Below are positions 44,081 to 53,764 of a stretch of DNA of 64,000 nt, piece by piece (positions within the stretch are counted from its first letter, which is position 1; the number at the start of each line of letters is the position of its first letter). The notes under the pieces are model-generated. The model was not told the origin of the DNA, did not search any database, and worked only from the letters and a program-made list of their open reading frames with translations. Position numbers and translations under genes: made by a program. The DNA is from Penicillus capitatus (taxonomy: Eukaryota > Chlorophyta): assembly GCA_965649825.1 (NCBI GenBank), contig OZ287704.1:496001-560000 (forward strand). The letters run 5' to 3'.

Positions 44081-45660
44081 GTCAGAAGCCGGCCCTAGAC
44101 AGCCTATACCCGACGGCCGGAACTCGGCAGCCGGCACACAGAAGCCGGCGGCCACGAAGACAGCCGGCACTCAGTAGCCGGCACCCGACAGCCGGCACCA
44201 GACAGCCGGCACCGACGACAGCCAGCGGCCAAGGAAGCCGGCACCCAGAAGCGGCCGGTGACGAAGAAGCCGGCCTTGAAGACAGCCGGCACCCAGCAGC
44301 CGCGGGCCGCGAAGAAAGCCGGCGGCGGCGAAGATAGCCGGCACCCAGCAGCCGGCGGCGATAACTGCCGGGAACGATGAAGCCTACTGCCACGAAGACA
44401 GCCGGCATCGAAAACAGCCGGCACCCGACAGCCGGCTCTGGACAGCCGGCACCGACGACAGCCGGCCGCGAAGAAGCCGGCACTCAGCAGCCGGCGGCGG
44501 CGAAGACTGCCGGCCGCGAAAACAGCCGGCAACGATGAAGCCGGCGGTCGCGAAGAAGCCGGCACCCGACAGCCGGCGGCGAAGAAGCCGGCGGCCACGA
44601 AGACAGCCGGCACTCAGTAGCCGGCACCCGACAGCCGGCGGAGAAGAAGCCGGCACCCGACAGCCGGCGGAGAAGAAGCCGGCACCCGACAGCCGGCACT
44701 CAGCAGCCGGCGGCGGCGAAGACTGCCGGCCACGAAGACAGCCGGCACCCAGCAGCCGGCATGGAAGAAAGCTGGCGGCGAAGAAGATATGCCGGCACCC
44801 GACAGCCGGCCGCGAAGAAGCCGGCGGCGAAGAAGATATGCCGGCACCCGACAGCCGGCGGCGAAGAAGCCGGCACCCGACAGCCGGCACTCAGCAGCCG
44901 GCCCCGACGACAGCCGGCGGCCAAGGAAGCCGGCACCCAGCAGCCAGCTACGACGACAGCCGGCGGCGAAGGAAGCCGGCCTTGGAGACAGCCGGCACCC
45001 GACAGCCGGCCGCGAAGAAGCCGGCACCCGACAGCCGGCGGAGAAGAAGCCGGCACCCGACAGCCGGCACCCAGCAGCCGGCGGCGGCGAAGAAGCGGGC
45101 TCTAGACAGCCCGGCGAAGACAGCCGGCACCAGACAGCCGGCCCCGACGACAGCCAGCGGCCAAGACAGCCGACACCCGGAAGCGGCCGGTGACGATGAC
45201 AGCCGGCAACGATGAAGCCGGCGGTCACGAAGACAGCCGGCACCCGACAGTCGGCGGCCACGACGATATCCGGCGGCCAAGAAAGCCGACACCCGGAAGC
45301 GGCCGGTGACGATGACAGCCGGCAACGATGAAGCCGGCGGTCACGAAGACAGCCGGCACCCGACAGTCGGCGGCCACGACGATAGCCGGCGGCGAAGATA
45401 GCCGGCACCAGACTGCCGGCACCAGAGCCACGCTCTAGACAGCCGGCGGCGAAGAAAGCCGGCCTTGAATAGCTGGCAGCCATGAAGGAAGCCGGCACCC
45501 AGAAGCCGGCGACGAAGCGGCCTGCAGCCACGAAGACAGCCGGCAATCGAAGACAGCCGGCGGAGATATCTGCCGGCACCTAACAGCCAGCGACGAAGAC
45601 TGCCGGTACTCAGAAGCAGGCGGCGAAGACAGCCGGCACCAAACAGCCGGCAACGAAGAA
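44081..45660. repeat. AGCCGGC tandem array (14/15-nt alternating units)
   Basis: A 1.6-kb GC-rich array in which the heptamer AGCCGGC recurs about every 14-15 nt; typical units are AGCCGGCACCCGAC and AGCCGGCGGCGAAGA. In one frame the unit pair reads PAAKKPA, like the Ala/Lys/Pro tails of linker histones; other frames give AGGEEAG or SRRRRS. Unit lengths are mixed multiples, so the frame drifts and no single protein runs through. Frames of 226 codons (plus, 44535-45215) and 321 codons (minus, 45579-44614) are products of the repeat. It may be an expanded and decayed histone-H1-like tail. Confidence 0.85.
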
Positions 45661-45689
45661 AGACGGCAACGAAAGAAGAAGAACCAGAA

Positions 45690-46200
45690 AGCCTCCAGCA
45701 GCATCAGAAGAAGAACCAGCAAGCCTCCAGCATCAGCAGCATCAGAACCAGCAAGCCTCCAGCATCAGCAGCATCAGAACCAGCAAGCCTCCAGCATCAG
45801 CAGCATCAGAACCAGCAAGCCTCCAGCATCAGCAGCATCAGAACCAGCAAGCCTCCAGCATCAGCAGCATCAGAACCAGCAAGCCTCCAGCATCAGCAGC
45901 ATCAGAACCAGCAAGCCTCCAGCATCAGCAGCATCAGAACCAGCAAGCCTCCAGCATCAGCAGCATCAGAACCAGCAAGCCTCCAGCATCAGCAGCATCA
46001 GAACCAGCAAGCCTCCAGCATCAGCAGCATCAGAACCAGCAAGCCTCCAGCATCAGCAGCATCAGAAGAACCACGAAGCATCCAGCAGCAGCACAAGAAC
46101 CACGAAGCATCCAGCAGCAGCACAAGAACCAGCAAGCATCCAGCAGCAGCAGAACCAGCAAGCATCCAGCAGCATCAGAAGAACCACAAAGCCTCCAGCA
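45690..46200. repeat. 32-bp minisatellite running into the gap
   Basis: About eleven near-identical head-to-tail 32-bp units of the form AAGCCTCCAGCATCAGCAGC + ATCAGAACCAGC lie from about 45720 to 46065, flanked by shorter variants with ACGAAGCATCCAGCAGCAGC. The 32-bp period is not a multiple of three, so it does not encode a simple peptide repeat. It ends at the N gap, which suggests assembly failed inside the array. Confidence 0.95.
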
Positions 46201-46300
46201 NNNNNNNNNNNNNNNNNNNNNNNNNNNNNNNNNNNNNNNNNNNNNNNNNNNNNNNNNNNNNNNNNNNNNNNNNNNNNNNNNNNNNNNNNNNNNNNNNNNN
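46201..46300. other. Assembly gap (100 N)
   Basis: Exactly one hundred N, the conventional placeholder for a gap of unknown size. Sequence character changes completely across it. Confidence 0.99.
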
Positions 46301-46301
46301 C

Positions 46302-46751
46302 CTTGAATACGGGATCAACATATTGCTCGATTAACCGTTCGAGCTGTGACGTTATTGTATGTTTTCCTTTTGAACCTATTTCCTTTGCTGGGTAATAGTA
46401 GTAATAAGGGGTATTATCGGAATTGCGTTCTATCCGAAACACTCCCGCTCTATAGAGAATGTAAGAAGCAAGGCGCAAAAGGATATCGTCCTCACTCATC
46501 TCTAACGTAAAATAGAACCAATGGTAAACTTTGGAAGGATCGTTGCGGTATTTCTCGTACCAGTCCATAAATGGTTCCCAGCCGTAATGGTTTACCGCAA
46601 AGTGGGACTTACCTGCTCCTGTACCACCGCCAATGACGTACTTTACCCCTCTCTGTAGGGTCTCAATGCCTTCAAGGCCAGTGTGCAGTCCTGCAAAATC
46701 CCCGCGTTTACCTGCTTCTATCCTACGGTGCAGTTTTGAAGTATATGACAA
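46302..46751 (-). CDS. Phage-like P-loop ATPase/helicase, partial
   Basis: The intronless frame begins at a TTG start (SYTSKLHRRIEAGKRGDF), just after the stop of the next gene upstream. It reads GLHTGLEGIETLQRGVKYVI, then a Walker A motif GGGTGAGKSHF (about residues 41-51) and a HWFYFTLEMSEDDILLRL strand-helix in the place where DnaB-type ATPases have their Walker-B/E region. It is cut by the gap after about 150 residues. The domain order resembles replicative-helicase-type ATPases of tailed phages. A TTG start, tight gene packing and absence of introns are prokaryotic traits and unlike every host gene here. Confidence 0.65.
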
Positions 46752-46752
46752 T

Positions 46753-47148
46753 TTAATTCATTTTTTCTATCCACGCCTCTTCCGCTGAAGGGGGAGCTTT
46801 TTCTGCTTGTGCGGCCTTGGCTTCATCCAGCCGTGTTTCAAAGGTATTGCCCGATCTGTTAGGGCGGATGTTGTATAAATTCTTTGGCAGTAAGTATCTG
46901 TTCATGATCACAGGTTCCCCACCTGCCCCGTCGGTAACCAAATCTTTCCATTCCCTAACAAAATGCTCGTGCAGTAGCTTGAAGTCCTCCACTGTGTACT
47001 TGTCCAGCCAGCGTTTGGCCAGCTTGACCGTACTGGGGTTTACCCTGAAATTAGCTGGAAGACCTGCTATCTTTTTCGTCTCTATAAGATGTTCAAGCAC
47101 CTCGACCGCATCAGAGTCAAATGTAGCCTCTTTTTGTAAGTTGTGCAA
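46753..47148 (-). CDS. Phage-like hypothetical protein upstream of the ATPase
   Basis: A 131-residue frame without introns: LHNLQKEATFDSDAVEVLEH, IAGLPANFRVNPSTVKLAKR, VMNRYLLPKN-like block (VIMNRYLLPKNLYNIRP) and a charged tail (KAPPSAEEAWIEKMN). Its stop is one base from the next gene's TTG start, an operon-like spacing. The N-terminus is probably truncated at the junction with host sequence near 47150-47165, and the TTG used as start may be internal (the frame is open further to GKKILHNLQ). The family is not recognised; its context suggests a phage replication accessory protein. Confidence 0.5.
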   Translation of the reverse strand: MHNLQKEATFDSDAVEVLEHLIETKKIAGLPANFRVNPSTVKLAKRWLDKYTVEDFKLLHEHFVREWKDLVTDGAGGEPVIMNRYLLPKNLYNIRPNRSGNTFETRLDEAKAAQAEKAPPSAEEAWIEKMN

Positions 47149-47154
47149 GATTTT

Positions 47155-50100
47155 CTTGCCTTTGTCGGTACTCGTAGCTCATCCAGTGCGGCAAGACACC
47201 GAAGACTCCTGCATCGGGATCAGCGTCGTCTTCTCCTTCCCTCAGTATCTGCTTCAAGTACTCGACGACGAACTTCAGAATGTGATATGCGAAAACGATA
47301 AAAACGACAAGATTCAGCAAGACACAGGCGGCGGTGAGCAATTCTCGGGTGGTGTTATCTGTAAAATCCTCTTCCTTGAGCATGGCTGCGGCCAGTGTTG
47401 TCACCAGGGACGCAAACAGGGACACGACTTCGAATCTGTTCAGATCTTCGAATCTCCGACGGTAGGGCGCTGTCGCGATTTGTGCGACGATGGTGAGTAT
47501 GATGAAGTGGGCCAGTCCTGTGATCGGCAGCACACTGTCGAAGAGGTGTGCGCAGAACACGAGAAAGGCAATGGACACCTTTCTCGCAACGACAGCCACC
47601 TCCCAGTATCGACGGCGTCCCAATCTGTAGCTTCGATACAGGAATCCCATCGTTTCGTAGACCCAGCCGTTCTTGTCCTTGAGGCACTCGACGGGACTGC
47701 TGAGAAAGATACCGAAGAGGATCAGCAATCCGCCGTACACAGGACACGCGTATGCCAGGACGACGAAGTAAAGCAGTTTGAGATGATCGCCTTCGTAGCA
47801 CTTCAAACTCGTATCCACCGCCCAGTACTTCGTCGTGCTGCTGTCTCCGACAGCTGGAGAATCGTAGACGCTGATGCAGAGGCCGACGCTCAATGCCGTC
47901 TTGAGCACTGACACGAAGGTGATGTACCACAGCACCATCAACGACAAGAGCCATCTCTTCTTCATGTAGTATCGCGGTTTGTTTGTTCTCAACTTCGCCG
48001 ATTTCATCGCCCAGAACGCGATCCAGAAGAGCAGTGTGGCTGCTGGAATGACACAGACATTGACGACGGCGGCTGATATCGTCGGATGCAGGGACGGGTT
48101 ATCGGAGCTTAGGCACACGACTGAGCGGCGATTTCCGTCAGACGCAAGGCCGCTGACGTACTCTACAACGCGAATGACTGACTCGTGCAGAGTGCTCGAC
48201 TCTTGATCTCACCTGCAGCTTCTGCCACGACGATCAGAGGTATTGCCCATCCCGCATCCAGGGAAGAAAGCAGCACAGTCACCTGAACGTAGCTGAGTGT
48301 GATCTGAGGAAGCATCGATCATCCGTCAGAGAAGCGTTCGATTGCACATACCTTGAACATTTCGACGGCCTTCCACTTCGTGAGTACCTTTTCGGATACC
48401 GGGACTCCATCGGCCGCCCGATCCTGCTGCACTCAGTCGATAGAGCGCAGAAGATTCATTGAAACTTGCCTGTTCTTCCAGTAGTGGAGCATCGACCTGT
48501 CCGGCAGACGACGGCATTGCTCGCTGGCGGTGAAGCAATCTTTCTCTTCCGCGCGGAACGCTGAGGGTGCCGCGGATGGTGATGCCGGTCAGACCGACCA
48601 GAAACAACACCGACAGCAAAATGAAGAAGACACTGAAGAAGCCTTCGAAGCACCTTTTGCACTTCGAGGACAAACCCGTCCCGTAGCCGTGCTCACAAGA
48701 TCCACACAGTGGACCAGTGTAACCCTGCAATAAACGAACCGACGATCTCCCGAATCCGAGACCCGAAGACGATTGCTTGCCTTTGCACACTGGGATTGCG
48801 TGTAGTTCTGTATCCAGGCTTCGTCGGAGGGGCAGCTGTCCAACTCCTCAGTAAGCTTCGTCAGTTCGTCTGAACGGCCTTCGAATCTGCAGGCATGCGA
48901 CGTCAGACACTTCCGCAGATGCGCCGAGCACGGTGTCTTCTGTCAGTATCCTTCGTCTGGTAGTATAATACGACCCTCGCAGTTGCCATTCATTGGACAT
49001 GGATGGCAGACGTTCGCCGTGTGAACGAAGTTGTAGGTTGTGCTGCTGCAATCGGCGCAGAGGGAACCAGCGGACACCACTTCGCCGATCGAACAGTTTC
49101 TGACGCTCACGACAATCGATATACTCTCGACCGCCTCATCATCGAACTGTAAGGTCAGATTGTGATCTCCTGCCGGGACGAAGCCTCTGATGCCGCGGAA
49201 AGCTGCAGTTCCATGTTTCATCTCTATGGTAACGGTTCCGATCAGGAAGTCGTCAAGTGAGGACAGGCTGGCTTTCACTGGACGACGCGTTCGTGCAGGT
49301 CCCTGTCTCAGTTCATCCAATAGCTCTACCAATAAGGTAGGCATCTCCTTCCCGCTTCGATGCTCTTCGAACACATACTCTTCTCCACTCTCGGTCTTCG
49401 ATTCTTTGGAACCTTTGATTGTCATTTGCGCTATTGCTGGATAGGTCCCGACGTCGGGACCGTAGTTTGTGGCTTGATTGTGCCGCCAAGACCAGCATAT
49501 GTCGTCGATGGATTTGAGATGGAACAGGGATTGCCACTCTCTCTGTCGGTAGAAGACCAGATCAACATCTCCGGCCGCCGAGCAACGAAATCGGATGGCG
49601 TCTAAGTAACCTGTGTGAATGGCTCCTCCGGCAATCTCAGCACTGTTCCTCGAGAACGTTGTGTTTGTCACGGCAATGAATGGACAGTCGGCGCTCTCTT
49701 TGAGGCATTTCTTTCTCTTTTGGCTGCAATCGTAGAAGAGTCCCCCTGAGGAAAGTTCTCAATGGCCCGGTGTCCACGGATCGGATGCTTACCCCCAAGA
49801 GTGGCTCTGTTCAGCAGTATTCTGCTATGGACCAATTGGAGCGCGAGAACCTGATCGGCGCTGGCTTCAAAGAAGATAGCACCGCCGTTACCATTCGCTG
49901 CAGAGTTCTCTCTGAGCGTGCAATTGACACAGAGAAGCGTCGAGGATGTGCTGCCCATGATGGCACCACCATGCGAGTGCGCATCGCAACGAACAACGTC
50001 AAGGCTTTTTGCCGTGAGATCAGATTCTGTCAGCGCAATTGCTCCCCCCTTCTTCGATCTCCCATGCGTCATTCGTGAATTGCTTATGAGAATCGAACTG

Positions 50101-51880
50101 TTTTGTTCTCCAGAAACGAAACCACCGGAAACCTGCGCTTCGCCTTCCGAGAAGAGTGAACCAGTGTCGTTCACCGTCGAGTCTTCGGCACATACAGAGC
50201 CTCCCAGATTGGCAGTATTGTTACTTGCTTTCGTGCCTGTCAACTCAAGCATTGAATCTCTTACGTGGATGAAACCACCACGCTTTGCGCTGTTGCTTGT
50301 GGCCTGCGTTTCTGCGAGACGGACTCTTGAACAAAAGGATTCGAGGAAGCCTCCCCTATCCGCGTAATTGCCAATTGCTTTTGTTCCCTTCATGTCGAGT
50401 GTCGAGAACAAAGTCATGACAAGGCCTCCGCTCAACGCAGTGTTGTTGACTGCCTTTGTCCTGGCAAACTCAACTGTGGAGTTCCTGGCCAGGATAAATC
50501 CTCCCAGTTGAGCAGTATTGTTGATTGCCAAAGTTTGATCCAAAGAGATGGCAGATTCGATTGCATGGACGAAGCCGCCCATCCCGCTGTTCACTATTTC
50601 ATATGTCTTGCTTCTTGATTTGGATGGAACCTCCTCTCTCACATCTGGGATGATCGTACGATAAGGAACTTGGTTGTTAATTGCACGTGTCTTCACAAAC
50701 GAAAGTGTCGATCTGTCGGCAAAGATAAAGCCGCCAGCCACTTTGGCACGATTGTTATATGCCTTCGTCGATGAAAGTTTCAGAGTCGAGTTCACTGCAA
50801 ATATAAATCCTCCATCGCGATAAGCTCCGTTTTCTGTGGCTTCTATCGAAGACAGCTTGAGAATTGATCGTTTTGCATGAATGCAAGGACCGTTGTCTGC
50901 ACCGTTCCCATGGAAGGTAGAATGGGACAAAGTGACAGTCGAGTTTGTTGTTTGGATGACGGATTCAGAATCTTGAGGATGGTTCTTCATGAAGCGGATA
51001 TTATCCATTTCGGCAGATGATTCGATAAATACCAGGCAAGGAAGTCCGTTCTCATTGAACGACGAATTCGACATGGAGATGAATGCATCTTCAATTCGAA
51101 AGATATAACATTCGTTTCCAGCTGCTGTTAGTCTTTTGACCTTCGTATGGGATCCAGGGGGCACCGAAAACAGGGCTGTAGATAGTCCCGGTCTGCCAAA
51201 GGTCATTTTGGTGACTGTGCAATTCTCCAGTCGGTTCTTTGTTGAGAGAATGGCTCCACATGCACTACTTGTGCATACCGTGTTATGGAAATCGACGTTA
51301 AATAACTCCGACTCGGAGCAAGATGGAGAAGCCATTTGAAGACCTCTCACATCCGTGCCATTTTGGAAGACGACATGGTGCAGACGCACCTGGCCAGTTA
51401 TGTCTCCAGCACCACACGCTCCAACCTCGATTATTGAGTCCCGGAGCTGACATTGTTAGAATATCAGATTAGCAAACGTTACACTCTTTGTCCTGCAGGA
51501 ATAGATGAAGGTGGTGAGTTTTCAGAGAATTCTTACTTCACGAGGAATATGCTGGTTCTGGAGTGCTGTGGGCATGTAAATCTCGTCTTCGTTTTCGAAC
51601 GAGGAACCATTTCTCCGAAACGGATAGGTACGTCGACGTGTGCACTCAGGGTTAGTTCCCAAGGAATGGTGACTGTCGATCTTGACTCGATGATGCAGCT
51701 TACATTGAACAGGATGATGTCGCCTCGCTGAGTGCAGTCGATCAAAGATTGCAAATCGTGATCAATACCGCTAAGGAAGGTTTCATCCACAAACCACGTT
51801 CTGCTCTCCTCTTCCAAGTATCTGTCGATGGCATCTTCTGTTAAGTAACACTGAATAGCAAAAGGACCAGAACCCAAGAA
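47155..51880 (-). CDS. Beta-helix / Cys-rich / multi-membrane surface protein (Pmp-TRP-like), truncated at 3' end
   Basis: A large multi-exon gene. The N-terminal exon reads QCYLTEDAIDRYL and CTQRGDIILFNVSCI. A 46-nt then a 36-nt intron (with CTAAC) lead to one 1.7-kb exon of right-handed beta-helix repeats marked by GGFIxAxxSTLxL and ANxGGxVxAEDS. After a 47-nt intron come SAEIAGGAIHTG, a Cys-rich GCC2/GCC3-like segment (CADCSSTTYNF, CHPCPMNGNC, GPLCGSCEHGYG), a membrane segment (VFFILLSVLFLVGLTGI), then VLTKWKAVEMFK|ITLSYVQVTVLL and about eight further membrane spans (for example GLAHFIILTIVAQIATAP). Such proteins are widespread in protists as putative surface receptors or channels. The 3' end runs into phage-like DNA. 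In block C the start region at about 52330 carries a one-base deletion relative to A. Confidence 0.8.
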
Positions 51881-53603
51881 GCCTGTCTGTCTGTATTGAA
51901 GAGAAGTTAAAACAATTCGTGCCTATGGGATATTTACTCATAAGAAGGAATGTCTGACAGCAGTGAAAATCTCCCCTACAACAACAAAGAAATGAAACTG
52001 CCACACTCTTTGGCCCAGACAGATTAACCGTTGGCTCTGAGTGTCCATATTCGGCATACTGGACTGAGATCCCGGTGGGTCGAAAACAGGTCTGTACGTC
52101 GAATATGACAAGGCGTGGAAGCTGACCTGTTTAATAACAAAACATGAAGGAAAGAAACCAAGGCAGTGGCAGAATACGAGCAATAGTCGACGAACCCGTT
52201 AGACCAAAATGACCTCGAAGAACCAAGCTCGAACAGTCTGGGTAGCGCGCCAACGCCTCCAGACACATGCATAGCAGCAGAAGAAGCCTTCGCAGCGTTA
52301 AGCAACCAACATTTTTTGCATTCGTTTGCGAAACATCATCTCAAATAAGGCCGCGGGATGCGAAAACGTAATCACTTGATCGGTTTTCGTGACAAGATGG
52401 AGCGACAAGACCCAACACGCACTGTCTTACTACCACTGAATCCTCCCCTTGTCTTCATCTTTTTGTCCTCCTTGCGTTAGAGAGCATTTCTCTCTGTCGC
52501 TGTTCCAAACGTCCTCTTCTCGAATAATCGGCTCATGACAACAGCAACGTCGTCAACGAGTTCTGCAAGTGGTCCCCGACAGGAAGGCAATGATGAGGTG
52601 GAGCATTTTTTCAGGTGAATAGCAGGTGAACAAACTCTTCTTTCACGAACATTGTGTCTTCGAAAGCCATCTGCGTCTGGAATTCAGATTGCCGCTCCAT
52701 GTACAGCATGTGACGAAAACCCAAGAAATGCGACAACGCATCTCTCTTCGATCTGAAGTAGAGACGACGATGGCCGATTCTTAGTCATTCTTGTCTTCGC
52801 GTCGCGTCTTTGCGTTTCGTTTCCGCTGTGCGCGCTAGTCCGACTTTCCACGGCCTGCGGACGACACCTTCTTGCTAGCTTCGCCGTTTGACTTATTCTC
52901 CACAGCAGAACAGTCGTGTGCATATGACCTGATCACTTCTGCCTGAACACGGATGCAGCAGTTCTCCGCGATCTCCTTGGGATCCTTGTGCGCCGACGAG
53001 AGAATCTGCTTCCTGTCCACCAGATACTGATCCTGAGACTTCGCTGTTGCTTCGCGCTGATCCAGATCTTGGCTACGCCTGCAGATGCATTCAAACTGTT
53101 CGATCACAGCTTGAGGCAATGGACAAGAAGTACTGTGTGGATTCCTGCATCAGGATGTCGTGTGTCCCATCAAGCTCCGCTTTTCTGCTTGGGCGCGCGA
53201 GGTGACAGGAAAGTGGTGCGAGAGAGAGACTACTTGTTGTCCGGTGCTGTCTGTTTTCCTTGGCTGCACGCTCTCTTGTTTTGCATCCCTGTCGACTAAT
53301 AGAGCTTGTGCGTTGCCATCTGGAGCTTTGTCCGTTCCGAAAAAGCATCTTCATTGACGATCATATCTTCCGCCAGCTCTAGGAAGAAGTTATGCCTGCA
53401 TTCCAGTTTGCGCACTTCCATTGCCGACAGCTCTCCGTGTGAAGAATCCCCACGCGAGTAAATCGATCTGTTCTTCACGCTGAGTGAGAGACATCCCTGC
53501 ACACATGACCCTCAATCGAATCCTCCAGATAACGAGATCAGATTGATTGTGTCTCATCAAGCCTCCTCTTCTGTACATCCAAGAAAATTAGACGTCGCCG
53601 GAT

Positions 53604-53607
53604 GCAG
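53604..53607. repeat. Target-site duplication GCAG (left)
   Basis: GCAG directly precedes the 5' LTR and is repeated after the 3' LTR at 60059-60062. Block A has a single copy at 1838-1841. Confidence 0.93.
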
Positions 53608-53764
53608 TGTTCTGATGGAATACGATGAGAATAATCTAGAAAAAATGAACATTAAAACGGACGTGCTGGATCACAGGATTGTAACTGCGATCTGTACGTT
53701 TCACAAACGAACAGCCTACCGCGAACGCGCATTCCTTTACCCTTTCGAGCGAATTCTCACAACA
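53608..53764 (+). repeat. 5' LTR (157 bp)
   Basis: It begins TGTTCTGATGG and ends TCTCACAACA. It appears base-identical to 59902-60058, implying little time since insertion. It is very short for an LTR and has no obvious TATA box. A short open frame (from 53617, MEYDENNLEK) runs through it and overlaps the gag start in another frame. Confidence 0.95.

Noticed and set aside
44535-45579. Long Pro/Arg- or Ala/Gly-rich frames on both strands (226 and 321 codons)
   Set aside because: They are open only because the AGCCGGC repeat lacks stops in several frames; frame drift shows no selection on one reading.
45690-46200. CRISPR-like array
   Set aside because: Units are directly adjacent with no unique spacers, in a eukaryotic genome; this is a minisatellite.
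46301-47165. Phage-like segment as a genuine host gene pair
   Set aside because: Prokaryotic gene organisation next to a gap makes contamination or misjoin more likely; kept as a finding but not as host biology.
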